Source of the DNA: Bacillota bacterium
GTDB taxonomy: Bacteria > Bacillota > UBA994 > PWPR01
Direction of reading: 5' to 3'
DNA: 64,000 nucleotides
NCBI GenBank assembly: GCA_028280325.1
Contig: JANQLZ010000129.1
Coordinates: 1-64,000, forward strand
The first letter of the stretch is position 1; every line of letters starts with the position of its first letter. The notes under the pieces are model-generated. The model did not search any database, was not told the origin of the DNA, and saw only the letters and a list, made by a program, of their open reading frames with translations. This document shows positions 26,939 through 36,444 of the stretch, piece by piece. The translations under genes and the position numbers were made by a program.

Positions 26939-27355
26939 TTAAGTTATTTTTGGCTTTAACCGCCGCTTCCTGGTATCGGTCTGATTAAATCTGTTCATAT
27001 GAATTAACATGTAATAAACAGCCGGCACCAACCCTCCGTCAACAATAAAAGCCAGCGTATTATACTCATATTGATTTATAAATTCAGACAGAGCGCACCA
27101 AGCTGCAGCAAAGATAGTCATAAATCCCAACTGATTGATGATCTCCACCTTGATATAGCTGAAAAATTGAGCATAATTATACATCGGTAACCTTAAAACA
27201 AACTGGCCAATTCCATCTCCCCACAAAGTAATGGCGGTAACCATAATCAAACAACGAAGTAAGGAAATCATCCCAGATTCAGCAAAAACCTGCATAAAAA
27301 CAAGCTGACCAGATGCAATTAAGATCACAAATAAAACCCATATCCTAACTTTCAT
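26939..27355 (-). CDS. Hypothetical membrane protein of the GlmL locus
   Basis: This 138-aa protein starts with a signal-like hydrophobic segment (VWVLFVILIASGQLVFMQVFA-type) and has three further hydrophobic helices, ending in a basic tail (RKRRLKPK). The family is not recognised. It lies 3 nt after the partner gene at 27359, with GAGGTG before its ATG, so it is the last gene of the ArsR-glmL-partner unit. Its location suggests a membrane role in the same pathway (inference). Confidence 0.5.
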   Translation of the reverse strand: MKVRIWVLFVILIASGQLVFMQVFAESGMISLLRCLIMVTAITLWGDGIGQFVLRLPMYNYAQFFSYIKVEIINQLGFMTIFAAAWCALSEFINQYEYNTLAFIVDGGLVPAVYYMLIHMNRFNQTDTRKRRLKPKIT

Positions 27356-27358
27356 TTT

Positions 27359-28705
27359 TTACACCTCATATACTAGCACATTATTTTCACCCAACTGTAC
27401 TACCTCGCCAGATTCAAGCTTAATTTCAACAACGTTTTGAACTGTGCCATTTGGCAGAGTAGTTTTATGACTCCCATCCTTTAATACTGTACCCCACATG
27501 CCGTAATAAGGGTCGCTAATAACCCTAACTTTCATTCCTACGACCGGTTCCAACAGGGTTTGTTCTTCATCTATCACCGGAGAAACTTCAGCGTTCAACG
27601 GTATAATAATCTCTGGCCGGATAACCCCAGCTCTAATCTGAGTAGTTCCATTAATTGAGGCTATTTTACCAGCGTGTTGTTGCAATAGTTGATAGGTGCG
27701 CGGCAGCATCGGCACCTGCCCAAAACCTTCAGTGGCTATCAGAGTAATATCATCTTCTTCCTGGCCGGTAATTCCCACAGAAATCTCTCTGCCCACTATT
27801 TTCACTACATCGTGATTTCTTATCCCACCTACAATAATGCCTCGAACATGTAGTGATATGGCTTTTTGAATGGCTTGGTAGGTAATACCGGCACCACCTA
27901 CCAGAATCTTATCACTGTGCTCTTTGGTTACCATGTCACCAGTTATCAGATCTTGAGCAGAGTTGGCTATAATAACCAATTCCCCGTAGGTCTCATTGCC
28001 TACCCCAAAAACCCCTTCAATATAACAGGCGGGGGTTTCCACAACTGCACCATACTGGGGGATTACCTCTTTCACCGTACCACTGATATAGCCGTACAGG
28101 TTGACTGGACTATAGGGGCGCCTAATAGAGACTGTTCCTTTGCGAGTGTCAATTCTCTCAATAGTACCTCGAACCGGAGATCTTATCGCTCCGGTAGCCA
28201 TGCCGTCGGCAGAGGCTAAAGTTTGGTTATAGGTTACATCCTGTCCCTCAATAACATGCAAAAATGTTTTTAGGAAAAAGGGAGAGATATTAAGCCTTTT
28301 GGCTACATCAATGACGACTAAAGCTTCGTCTGCTGAGAACTTCTCTCTAATAACTACCTCGCCCCGGCTCAAAGAGATGTGTTCAACTACTCCGGTAAAC
28401 GGAGAAGCCAAACTCTGCCTTTTGCTGAAGAAACCCTTTTTCAGAGTGGCAATTTCCTCTCCTTTGGTAACACTATCCCCTTCATTTATATTTAAGATCT
28501 TGTTGATCTGATCATTAGCCATGCCGAAATAAGCTGCAACCTTGACAGTTAAAGGTGGTGAAAAATCCAGTTCTGTCCGAGCAATTACAGTTGAGGCCTC
28601 AACCTGATCCCCTTCAGCTACAAAGACCTCTCCTGGGTAAACCAGTTTTCTGTCCTTGGTAACTATCCGCAAATTGTTAATAGCTTTTACTAATGCAACC
28701 GGCAT
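27359..28705 (-). CDS. GlmL-partner protein with lipoyl-like and KOW-like segments
   Basis: This 448-aa protein has repeated beta-rich segments that look like biotinyl/lipoyl-type hybrid motifs (YPGEVFVAEGDQVEASTVIA near 23 and INEGDSVTKGEEIATL near 75). A central region follows with GGAGITYQAIQKAI and VRGIIVGGI. A C-terminal KOW-like stretch (VGMKVRVISDPYYGMWGTV) completes it. It appears next to MutL/GlmL-type ATPases in anaerobic Firmicutes. Its biochemical role is unknown to me. The start ATG 28705 has GGAGG upstream and is 2 nt after the GlmL stop. Confidence 0.6.
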   Translation of the reverse strand: MPVALVKAINNLRIVTKDRKLVYPGEVFVAEGDQVEASTVIARTELDFSPPLTVKVAAYFGMANDQINKILNINEGDSVTKGEEIATLKKGFFSKRQSLASPFTGVVEHISLSRGEVVIREKFSADEALVVIDVAKRLNISPFFLKTFLHVIEGQDVTYNQTLASADGMATGAIRSPVRGTIERIDTRKGTVSIRRPYSPVNLYGYISGTVKEVIPQYGAVVETPACYIEGVFGVGNETYGELVIIANSAQDLITGDMVTKEHSDKILVGGAGITYQAIQKAISLHVRGIIVGGIRNHDVVKIVGREISVGITGQEEDDITLIATEGFGQVPMLPRTYQLLQQHAGKIASINGTTQIRAGVIRPEIIIPLNAEVSPVIDEEQTLLEPVVGMKVRVISDPYYGMWGTVLKDGSHKTTLPNGTVQNVVEIKLESGEVVQLGENNVLVYEV

Positions 28706-28707
28706 TT

Positions 28708-30594
28708 CTACACCTCCATATAATGCGTGGGATAAGCATCCAAGGCTCTAAACCACTCTTTTAATTGTCTCAATCGCTGCTGAGGGTTTTGGGGAACTAT
28801 AATTGGCCGCCCTCGGCCGTCAAGGATAATTCCAACTGATCCACCAGCCACCAGGGCTTCAACAGTTCGACCAGCACCTTCCCCACAATTATAGCCAAAG
28901 GCTGGCTTGATATTAACTTTTGCCGACTCTCCTTCGTCCAGCGGCAAAGCAATCAGCTTGCCGGCAATAATATCCTGCTTTTCAACCCGGCCATCCTGGT
29001 ACTTAACTGTTACTCTGGCTAAATTCTTACCTGGCTGAGCTGCCGGCCCTGCTGGTGCGATAGAGGTGCCGAGAGGGATTAAACAGTCTTTTTTTAAGAC
29101 ATTGAAGACCTCTTCCCCCATTGCTCCCAGCATTACTCCCAAGTGCGGCATCATGAAGACGCTGTCAACATATAGCTCAGTAACTCCTACAGGCTGGAAG
29201 GCGTCGAGCATAATTGCTAAAGCCTGTTTTCGATTAGGGGTGTGAGATAAGACCCCGCCCGAACCGATTATGACATCGATATCATCATCCTGAATTAAAG
29301 ATAGTTCACTGACATTAACCTGATCAAAGGTATCGTCGATGGATCGCACAATGTGAACCCCGCTCAAGCCGGAAGCCATCAGCTTATGCCTTTTAACCGC
29401 TACACTGATCGCCTCTCTGGCCACCGCATGCTCGATTAAAATGGCCTCTCTGGTTTGGGGTAAAACCGTAGGATGGATCATCTTATTGGACAAAGTGTCC
29501 CGCAGGTCACCTTCGCTGATATTAAATGGCAGCCAACGCATTATATTGTCTCCGCCAGCTTCAGCCAAGACATTGCCAATACTGTAGCTCATACCCAAGT
29601 TAGCATCTACAGATCGGTAAAATGTCCTTCGATAATTCAGGTCACGCGGGGCAACCTCAATTTTATTGGTTACTTCATCAATATAAGTGGCATCGGATCG
29701 ACGATGTCCAATTAGCATACTGGAAAACACATCAGTAGTAGCTCCCCCGATATCTACTGCCATAACATTTATTTCATTTCTTCTGCCAATAGCCTGCAAT
29801 AGTTCCCCTACCGCGTTAGGGGTGGGCATAATGCGGCCTTGAGTAAGTTCAATCAGCTGTTCATATCCTGGAGCATGGGACATGACATGCTCTAAAAACA
29901 GCTCTTGAATTTTATCCCCGGTCGGCTCCAGATTTTCTTTCTCCAATACCGGGCGCAGATTTTCGACATGGTATACCTCGGCAACATCCTTTAAAAATCT
30001 GCCGACTTTATCCCGCGCATCTTCATTGCCGGCATAAACAACCGGAAGTTTAAACCTGTTGCCCAGGCGTGATTGAGGATGGGCTTTGGCCACTAATTCG
30101 GCCATAGAAGTGACATGAACTTCATTGCCCCCGTTAATTCCTCCTGAAATAAGCACCATATCCGGTCGCAGGCGCTGGATTCTTTGAATTCGCTCCAAAT
30201 CCGTGCGCCCATCATCTACCGCCAGAACATCGGTAACTATTGCTCCGGCACCCAGGGCTGCCTTATGGGCACTATCAGCCGTCATCTTTTTTATAACCCC
30301 GGTAACCAGCATTTGCAGGCCGCCGCCAGCACTGCTGGTGGCTACAAAAACGTCAATACCCTCTTTATCTTTGGCTGGGGTAATAACCTTGCCGTCGTGG
30401 ATTAGTTTTCTATCACATTTTTTTTCAAGCATTCTGATCGAGTTCCTGACCCCGACTATGACATCCTCATGTGGCTTTTCGACGGTTGTCGGGGACCCAG
30501 CCCAATCTATCAGCCGCAGCCCATCTTTGGGACCAAACAATATGGCCTTTGTCGTCGTGCTGCCTACATCTATAGCCAATACATAATGCTTCAC
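28708..30594 (-). CDS. GlmL/MutL-type ASKHA ATPase (B12-dependent mutase chaperone family)
   Basis: This 628-aa protein has two ASKHA phosphate motifs: LAIDVGSTTTKAILFG near the N-terminus and MAVDIGGATTDVFSSM near residue 285. VISGGINGGNE and IIGSGGVLSH add adenosine/linker motifs. GlmL-type proteins sit with adenosylcobalamin-dependent mutases and probably reactivate or assemble them. No mutase subunit is adjacent, so the target is elsewhere in the genome or different. The GTG at 30594 was chosen: AGGAGG lies 9 nt upstream, and the longer frame adds 14 residues. ArsR-like regulator lies 70 bp upstream. Confidence 0.8.
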   Translation of the reverse strand: MKHYVLAIDVGSTTTKAILFGPKDGLRLIDWAGSPTTVEKPHEDVIVGVRNSIRMLEKKCDRKLIHDGKVITPAKDKEGIDVFVATSSAGGGLQMLVTGVIKKMTADSAHKAALGAGAIVTDVLAVDDGRTDLERIQRIQRLRPDMVLISGGINGGNEVHVTSMAELVAKAHPQSRLGNRFKLPVVYAGNEDARDKVGRFLKDVAEVYHVENLRPVLEKENLEPTGDKIQELFLEHVMSHAPGYEQLIELTQGRIMPTPNAVGELLQAIGRRNEINVMAVDIGGATTDVFSSMLIGHRRSDATYIDEVTNKIEVAPRDLNYRRTFYRSVDANLGMSYSIGNVLAEAGGDNIMRWLPFNISEGDLRDTLSNKMIHPTVLPQTREAILIEHAVAREAISVAVKRHKLMASGLSGVHIVRSIDDTFDQVNVSELSLIQDDDIDVIIGSGGVLSHTPNRKQALAIMLDAFQPVGVTELYVDSVFMMPHLGVMLGAMGEEVFNVLKKDCLIPLGTSIAPAGPAAQPGKNLARVTVKYQDGRVEKQDIIAGKLIALPLDEGESAKVNIKPAFGYNCGEGAGRTVEALVAGGSVGIILDGRGRPIIVPQNPQQRLRQLKEWFRALDAYPTHYMEV

Positions 30595-30664
30595 TGTTTG
30601 CCTACCTCCTAATTGTAGATCGTATGACCTACCCAATGTAAATTGCCTGTTCTAATTGTAAAAA

Positions 30665-31702
30665 TTAGGTTAATAACAGCTTCACTCGATCCAAAATATC
30701 TTCGATCATTGTTTTATTTACTTTATAATAAACCCTGTTCTCCTTACGCGACGGCTCAATCACCTTGGCTCTGACCAATACCGACAAGTGATGAGATACC
30801 GTCGAATCTGACAAACCCAACCTTTGACCGATCTCATATCCGTACAAATCTTTTTGGTTGAGCATGCGAATAATCTTTATTCTTTTTTCATCTGATATTG
30901 CTTTTAAGGAATCTAAGGAATCATCTACCTGATCCATTTGGATTAATTTCAATCTGTCCATACCGAACAACGACAACAGGTTGTTTTCAACAACTATAGA
31001 GGTCAATGAAACCCCGTAATAGTGAATCGGAAAAATCACAACCTGGTCAAAGCTTTTAATGACATCTATCTCGTTGGCCAAAAGGGTGCCCAGATTCTCA
31101 AACATGCTACTGCCAAGCTCTTTTCTCATTCTGGCTCTGTCCTGGGTATACTTCTCGGCAATACTCTTCTCAAATTTCTTGAAGTAAAGCCGGTAAAAAT
31201 CAGAAATCAGTTTAAATAGACGCTCTTTTGTTCCATTGACATCTGTGAAAAAGTAAGTTAGTTTCCACTTCTCAGGCTCGGGAATATTCATGTTCTTGAT
31301 ATATTCTATCGCCGTCTCTGAACACAGATTATCCTTACCAACAGCATTCATCGTGTAAACAGGGCCTAAAAAACTTTTGACAATCTCCAGTGAGTCTACC
31401 TTGGTTAAAAAATAGAATATAAATTCCTGAATATCCAGGTAGACACCGTAGTTATAAATCAACGGAATCAAGCCATGGGCACAATAGCTGTCCAGATCAA
31501 AAAAGATTTTAATTTCATTTCTAATATCCTGGTCAAGCTGGGCATCAATACTGGCCATCCATTCCAAAGTACTAGATGAAACATATCTTTTCCGATAAGG
31601 ATTACTGTTCAATTTATCCTGGCAGTTAATGTAAAACATGGTGTTCAAAAGCTCAAAAACTATTGAGTTTTCTAAATAGATATTATCTTTAATATGCTCC
31701 AA
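30665..31702 (-). CDS. ArsR-family transcriptional regulator with large N-terminal domain
   Basis: This 345-aa protein has a C-terminal ArsR winged helix of about 80 residues (LKAISDEKRIKIIRMLNQ, YEIGQRLGLSDSTVSHHLSVL, wing ENRVYYKVN). The N-terminal 260 residues are a mostly helical domain I do not recognise, likely for sensing. The start is TTG at 31702 with AGGAGG 7 nt upstream. A good sigma-A promoter (31735-31763) and a 30-bp perfect palindrome (31765-31794) lie just upstream, so autoregulation is probable. It is the first gene of the GlmL unit and probably controls it. Confidence 0.8.
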   Translation of the reverse strand: MEHIKDNIYLENSIVFELLNTMFYINCQDKLNSNPYRKRYVSSSTLEWMASIDAQLDQDIRNEIKIFFDLDSYCAHGLIPLIYNYGVYLDIQEFIFYFLTKVDSLEIVKSFLGPVYTMNAVGKDNLCSETAIEYIKNMNIPEPEKWKLTYFFTDVNGTKERLFKLISDFYRLYFKKFEKSIAEKYTQDRARMRKELGSSMFENLGTLLANEIDVIKSFDQVVIFPIHYYGVSLTSIVVENNLLSLFGMDRLKLIQMDQVDDSLDSLKAISDEKRIKIIRMLNQKDLYGYEIGQRLGLSDSTVSHHLSVLVRAKVIEPSRKENRVYYKVNKTMIEDILDRVKLLLT

Positions 31703-31734
31703 TTCTACACCTCCTAGTTTTAAGCTATATCACA

Positions 31735-31763
31735 ATAGTAATACCTATATTGATCTATGTCAA
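31735..31763 (-). promoter_or_regulatory. Promoter of the ArsR-GlmL unit
   Basis: On the minus strand TTGACA (31758-31763), 17 nt, TACTAT (31735-31740). Both boxes are close to consensus. Confidence 0.75.
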
Positions 31764-31764
31764 T

Positions 31765-31794
31765 AGTAATATTCGATTATAATCGAATATTACT
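31765..31794. promoter_or_regulatory. 30-bp perfect palindrome, probable ArsR operator
   Basis: The half-site AGTAATATTCGATTA is followed directly by its exact complement. It starts 1 nt upstream of the -35 box. ArsR-family dimers bind such AT-rich palindromes. Its position upstream of -35 could allow repression or activation. Confidence 0.7.
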
Positions 31795-31974
31795 CTGGTT
31801 ATATTTGTTATCTGAAACAACGATTAGAAAAAGCTTGTCCGTTAAACAAAAAATCAACAAGTCGCCTCTAATACAGAGTATGTCTAAAAACAGATTATTG
31901 TCAATAATAAGCAGTCGAAGAGCAGCAAAAGAGCCCTGAAAGAGGTAATTGCTGGTCACTTATAGTTGGCTTTA

Positions 31975-33240
31975 TCAGAGTAATTCTTTTATAGTTTGCA
32001 GGGCTGCTGATCTTAAAATCGTCGTCTGCTGTCCGGTAACCATATTTTTAAGGGAGACTGTTTGCTGACTCAATTCTTCTTCGCCAATAATTAATGCAAA
32101 ATCTGCCTTAAGCTTGGCCGCCTGCTTCATCTGAGATTTCAGGCTGCGCTGCGAGTAATCCATATCTGCTGCGACGCCTGCCTGTCTCAGATCATGTAAT
32201 AACTGAAAGCAAAGATCAGCAGCAGTATCCACAGCCCGGACCAGATAGACCCGACAGTATCCCTTTGCGGGCAGGACAACCCCCTCTGCCTGACAGGCTA
32301 AATCAATTCGCTCCAGGCCAGCTCCAAATCCGATTCCGGGTAGACTGGGTCCGCCAATCTCTTCTATTAAACCATTGTATCTGCCGCCCCCGCCGATAAT
32401 GTTTCCTGACCCCTGCAGGGCAGTACTGCAAAATTCAAATGCTGTATTAGTGTAATAGTCCAGGCCTCTTACTAAACGAGTATTTTCCGTATAGGGGATA
32501 GCCAATAACTCCAGATTGCGCTTAACAGCCTGGTAGTGCTCATCACAGTCCGCACACAAATGCTCAATAGTCACCGGGGCACCGGCGGTTAACTGTCGGC
32601 AGCGCTCATTCTTACAATCCAGAATGCGCATCGGATTGCGTTCAATTCTATCCTGACAGGTAGCGCACAACTCGCTCTGACAATCTGCCAAATACTTTAA
32701 CAACGCCTCTCGATGTTCGGGTCGGCATTTTGGGCAGCCAACTGAGTTGATTTGCAGGGCTAACTGACTTAATCCCAATTTGCGGTAAAAGGTATCCAGT
32801 AAATCAATTACCTCAACATCGGTTCGGGGGTCATTAGCGCCAAACAACTCTACGCCGAACTGATGGTGCTGACGCAGCCGGCCAGCCTGGGGGCGCTCGT
32901 ATCTGAAAATGGGAATGGCACTATAATAAAATCGAGCGGGTAAAGCCTGCCCATAGAGCTTTTTCTCAACAAAGGCCCGCACTACTGGTGACGTACCCTC
33001 AGGGCGCAGGGTAATGCTTCTGCCGCCCCTGTCGTTGAAAGTATACATTTCTTTCTGGACGATATCGGTGGTGTCCCCAACCCCTCTTTCGAAAAGCTCG
33101 GTATGCTCAAAAACAGGGGTGCGAATTTCTTTGTAACCAAATGTCTCTGCTACATTTCTAAAAACCAGTTCGATATGTTGATAGCGCTCTATTAATCCGG
33201 AAATTGCATCATATGTACCGCGTGGCGCTTTGGTAATCAT
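31975..33240 (-). CDS. hisS: Histidyl-tRNA synthetase
   Basis: This 421-aa class II synthetase charges tRNA-His. Motif 2 is RPEGTSPVVRAF, the HisA signatures are LVRGLDYYTNTAFEF and the adjacent glycine-rich loop, and motif 3 is GIGFGAGLERIDL. The C-terminal anticodon domain follows. It is full length with GGAGTG before ATG 33240. The 165-bp leader shows no T-box. aspS, a common neighbour in Firmicutes, is absent. Confidence 0.95.
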   Translation of the reverse strand: MITKAPRGTYDAISGLIERYQHIELVFRNVAETFGYKEIRTPVFEHTELFERGVGDTTDIVQKEMYTFNDRGGRSITLRPEGTSPVVRAFVEKKLYGQALPARFYYSAIPIFRYERPQAGRLRQHHQFGVELFGANDPRTDVEVIDLLDTFYRKLGLSQLALQINSVGCPKCRPEHREALLKYLADCQSELCATCQDRIERNPMRILDCKNERCRQLTAGAPVTIEHLCADCDEHYQAVKRNLELLAIPYTENTRLVRGLDYYTNTAFEFCSTALQGSGNIIGGGGRYNGLIEEIGGPSLPGIGFGAGLERIDLACQAEGVVLPAKGYCRVYLVRAVDTAADLCFQLLHDLRQAGVAADMDYSQRSLKSQMKQAAKLKADFALIIGEEELSQQTVSLKNMVTGQQTTILRSAALQTIKELL

Positions 33241-33416
33241 TTATTTCACTCCTATAACCAAGGTATCTCGCCCATAATTATAACAGATATAATATATTTA
33301 TCTCAAAATCAAATAGCAGAATTTAACTTCAGCAACCCCTAATTATATACCTTTGGCTTTAAATCAATTCTGATAAGGTATAAAATGGTGTTATTAAAAT
33401 TGAAATGAGGCGCAAT

Positions 33417-33956
33417 ATGAATCATTTGACAGAGCTAATAATCTTAGCTGTAATAATTGTTGGAGTAGTCATTGCCTTTTTGCGGCAAAATGCCTATAAA
33501 ACTACCCAGCAACAGCTGCAACGCCTGCCGAAGGGATTTAGGGTAAAGAGTCATATCATAGTCAAAAATGATCGGGATGAGGATATCGTGATAGAACATT
33601 TAATTGTCTCTAAGGCTGGTATTTTTATTATTAATGTTGAAGATTACAACGGAAAAATTATCGGAGAAGAGCCCGACCAAACCTGGGTAGCCAAGAGCAA
33701 GAGGGGTACAAAGAACTTTACCAATCCGACTTTAAACAATTTTTTCGCCCTGAAAAGCCTTAGAAAAAGAATTAATGACCCGAATTTTACAGTACCGATC
33801 TATCCGGTAGTTGTCTTTGGCAAGAAAGCTGACCTCAGTGACGTTATCACTGAGTCACCGGTAATCAGATCCTCTAATCTGCTTAGATATTTACAGCGCT
33901 TCCAGGAAGAAAAACTGACGGATTTAGAGCAAGAAGCTATTTTTAGTAAGATATAA
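33417..33956 (+). CDS. Membrane-anchored NERD domain protein
   Basis: This 179-aa protein has an N-terminal membrane segment (LTELIILAVIIVGVVIAFL) and a NERD domain (IEHLIVSKAGIFIINVEDYNGKIIG, with the Asp/Glu/Lys pattern of nuclease-related folds). NERD proteins are thought to process nucleic acids, but activity is unproven. ATG 33417 was preferred (GAGG 6 nt upstream) over ATG 33405, which has no ribosome-binding site. It stands alone on the plus strand, followed by phased repeats. Confidence 0.75.
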   Translation: MNHLTELIILAVIIVGVVIAFLRQNAYKTTQQQLQRLPKGFRVKSHIIVKNDRDEDIVIEHLIVSKAGIFIINVEDYNGKIIGEEPDQTWVAKSKRGTKNFTNPTLNNFFALKSLRKRINDPNFTVPIYPVVVFGKKADLSDVITESPVIRSSNLLRYLQRFQEEKLTDLEQEAIFSKI

Positions 33957-33968
33957 ATTTCAAGTGAA

Positions 33969-34058
33969 CAATCTATCAAGCAATAGGGTGACAGTTGGTT
34001 GACAATAGGCTGGCGGTAGGTTCTTACAATAGCTTAACCATTGTTGAGCAAGGCTGAT
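33969..34058. repeat. Phased 10-13-nt degenerate repeat array (copy E)
   Basis: Units start at 33969, 33981, 33992, 34003, 34014, 34027, 34039 and 34049 (for example CAATAGGGTGA, CAGTTGGTTGA, CAATAGGCTGG). The core CAATAG/CATTG recurs every 10-13 nt. It lies in the gap after the NERD gene. Confidence 0.55.
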
Positions 34059-34092
34059 TGCTGAAAAGTTGTTTGCATGTGTTACATGACCT

Positions 34093-34170
34093 CATTGAGG
34101 ATAAGTCAAAGAAAAAAGAAAATCTGCGACAGAATAATACTGGTAGTATATTCTCGACGCAGATTTGCTT
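34093..34170. repeat. Structured intergenic element, copy d (hairpin part)
   Basis: Conserved hairpin: AAATCTGCG (34120-34128) pairs with CGCAGATTT (34158-34166), then AGAATAATAC with GTATATTCT. It nearly repeats copy e at 36621-36697. T-rich tracts on both sides mean it could also terminate transcription toward the blaR1 end. Confidence 0.6.
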
Positions 34171-34252
34171 TTTCATCATACTACTAAAAAACCAACTAAA
34201 TCGTAAGAAAGCAATAACCCATAGGTTGTTGCTTTCTATAAATAACCCAGTC

Positions 34253-35914
34253 CTATTTATCAGTTAACTGCTTATAAAGCTTTTCTGCCTGTAAACGAGT
34301 AGCTGCTCCTACGCGTATAACACACTCTTCACTTTCAACTTTCTGATAGATCTCGCTTGCTTCTGTTTTTGATAATCTCTTTGCTTCCACTTCATCCTCA
34401 AGATATTCATTTGCAGCTGAGAGTAATTCTTCTAAAGTTTCATAAGGACCAATATTAATATTCTCGCCATCTTTGCCATCTATAACAGCACCTATGAGAG
34501 CTTGACTATCAGCGTTTGAGGAGGTCATACTAAATAAGCTCGATGAAAATAACCTTTCACCATCTTCTTTATTCTCTACCCACTGGTCAATAATCTTAGT
34601 TTTTGATACCCTTGCACCATCTTTTATTTCCTGTAGGATTTTTTCATACATCTCAATTGATTCATCCATTATTTCTTGCGTCCATGTGAACTCGCCTTTT
34701 GAGGATGTCCATCCTATTGCTTTCGTTTCGACTAACTGTTGCAGTTCTATTTTTGTATTATCTAACCATTTCTTGTACTCATCATAGGTATACCATTCAA
34801 ATTCAGCTTCATCATTATAAGGTTCATAATCGGTCCATGTTTTACCCCCATCAGATGATTGCTTTATAGTTCCATCATTACTATCTGAAAGAGTAATTAC
34901 TTCTTGCTTTACTATGCTGATGTTATTATTATTTGAATCGTTTACTGCAAAAACCATTTCAACTCCTATTGTTCCTGCTAATGCAAAACAAAGAATAAAA
35001 ATTCCAATTTTCTTTTTAGTTGTATCCATTATAGAAAAAATTCTTTTTTTCATTGTTTCTTTACCTCCGTAAAAATTGGTTGAGAATGCTGTCCTCATGC
35101 TTGATTGGGTTTTAATTGCTGCAATAATTGTCTCACTGTATTGCAATCTTTTTGTAAAATCGATGTTTTTAAGTACTTCCTCATCACACGATATTTCACA
35201 TTGCACTTCTATTGCTCTGGCCATTAGGTAGACAATAGGATTAAACCAATGGATTGCAGTTGCGAGAAATAGCAAGGCTTTATACCATAAATCCTTTCGC
35301 TTATAGTGAACCAACTCATGTTTAAGTATGAACAACTGCTCATCTGCTGTATAATTCGTTGCTGGCAATAGAATAACAGGATGAATAAAACCAGTTGTCA
35401 TGGGACTTGCAATACTGGAGCAGACCTTTAACTTTACCTGCTGAGATATTTTTAACTCCGCTCGTAGTTCTTGTAGAATATTCAACATCTCCTGGCTGGT
35501 GACTTCCTCACTCCAACGGTTTATCGTTTTAATAAAACGGTAATGCTTCATACAATTAATTGCAATGAATGCTATTGTGCCTATAGACCATAACCATACA
35601 GCCAGCTGATATACGATATTTACCAGGTTTTTTTCAGGCACTGCCTTTGTAACAATGAGCTTGTCATCTGGCATTTGCTCTTCACCTGACACAATATGCT
35701 CCACCACAGGGTGGGGCACATCAACTTTAATTAAACCAGTATCTAGATGAAATCTAAAAGGAATAATAAAGCCTATTACAATTACTAACCAAGCATAGTA
35801 AAGTGATTTGGCAGTATATCTTTTAGACAATAAAGGAGTTAAAGCAATAAATATCACTGCAAATGCTGACATGGCAACGGAGCAAATAATAAGCATAATA
35901 ATGTATTTTTCCAT
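34253..35914 (-). CDS. blaR1: BlaR1/MecR1-type M56 metallopeptidase, sensor domain atypical
   Basis: This 553-aa membrane protein has several N-terminal spans and a gluzincin M56 core: the HELVH zinc motif (FILKHELVHYKRKD, about 200) and a downstream Glu in CEISCDEEVLKN. After a further membrane span (IGIFILCFALAGTIGVEMVFA, about 300) comes an extracytoplasmic domain of about 230 residues. That domain has no SxxK/KTG penicillin-binding motifs, so it is not a beta-lactam sensor of the known type. It is expected to cleave or inactivate the adjacent BlaI repressor on sensing an unknown signal. blaI lies 1 nt upstream (stop at 35916). Confidence 0.8.
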   Translation of the reverse strand: MEKYIIMLIICSVAMSAFAVIFIALTPLLSKRYTAKSLYYAWLVIVIGFIIPFRFHLDTGLIKVDVPHPVVEHIVSGEEQMPDDKLIVTKAVPEKNLVNIVYQLAVWLWSIGTIAFIAINCMKHYRFIKTINRWSEEVTSQEMLNILQELRAELKISQQVKLKVCSSIASPMTTGFIHPVILLPATNYTADEQLFILKHELVHYKRKDLWYKALLFLATAIHWFNPIVYLMARAIEVQCEISCDEEVLKNIDFTKRLQYSETIIAAIKTQSSMRTAFSTNFYGGKETMKKRIFSIMDTTKKKIGIFILCFALAGTIGVEMVFAVNDSNNNNISIVKQEVITLSDSNDGTIKQSSDGGKTWTDYEPYNDEAEFEWYTYDEYKKWLDNTKIELQQLVETKAIGWTSSKGEFTWTQEIMDESIEMYEKILQEIKDGARVSKTKIIDQWVENKEDGERLFSSSLFSMTSSNADSQALIGAVIDGKDGENINIGPYETLEELLSAANEYLEDEVEAKRLSKTEASEIYQKVESEECVIRVGAATRLQAEKLYKQLTDK

Positions 35915-35915
35915 A

Positions 35916-36293
35916 TTACTTGTTCCATTTTTTAACTAAATTCATCAATTCCTCTATATCACTATCATTAAGTTCCTTGCCGTTATAAAAAGCATTAACA
36001 AAGCTAAGAAAAGAATTATCATGATATTGCTTAATAAAATTGGTTGTTTCAAACTTAAGATAGTCTTCCTTTGCTATTAACGGAAAATAAAAGCGCTCCT
36101 TACCGTTCTTTTCTGTTCTTAAAAATCCACGCTTAGTTAATCTAAGCATTAGGGTAATTACAGTAGGTGCTTTCCATTTCCTTTTGCTTCCAAGTTGATC
36201 CATAACCATGTTAGTTGTGATAGGTGGCTTATTTGCCCACACTACTTTCATGATTTCAAATTCTGTAGATGGTAATCTTTTTATATTGATCAC
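35916..36293 (-). CDS. blaI: BlaI/MecI family transcriptional repressor
   Basis: This 125-aa winged-helix repressor has the family start LPSTEFEIMKVVWANKPPITTNMV and the recognition region KAPTVITLMLRLTKRGFL. It is expected to bind the two TAGACA-type operators at 36301-36314 and 36323-36336, repressing itself and blaR1. The first GTG (36293) overlaps the AGGAG sequence, so the exact start is uncertain; a nearby codon may be used. The length is typical. Confidence 0.85.
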   Translation of the reverse strand: MINIKRLPSTEFEIMKVVWANKPPITTNMVMDQLGSKRKWKAPTVITLMLRLTKRGFLRTEKNGKERFYFPLIAKEDYLKFETTNFIKQYHDNSFLSFVNAFYNGKELNDSDIEELMNLVKKWNK

Positions 36294-36300
36294 TCCTTTT

Positions 36301-36349
36301 TAGACAATTGTCTATGATGTATTATACAGTTGTCTAAAATAAAAATCAA
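36301..36349 (-). promoter_or_regulatory. Promoter and two BlaI operators
   Basis: On the minus strand TTGATT (36344-36349), 17 nt, TATAAT (36321-36326). The perfect operator TAGACAATTGTCTA is at 36301-36314, downstream of the -10. A second near-perfect one (36323-36336) overlaps the -10. Centres are 22 bp apart, two helical turns. Confidence 0.85.
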
Positions 36350-36444
36350 GAGCTAAACTTGAATAAAATCAAGTGAGCTGTTAACAGCCCTAAAATTAGA
36401 ATTTATAATAACACAAACCAGTCATAGGGCTAGTGTACATTAAG

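Noticed and set aside
33241-33404. T-box before hisS
   Set aside because: Too short and no T-box antiterminator sequence visible.
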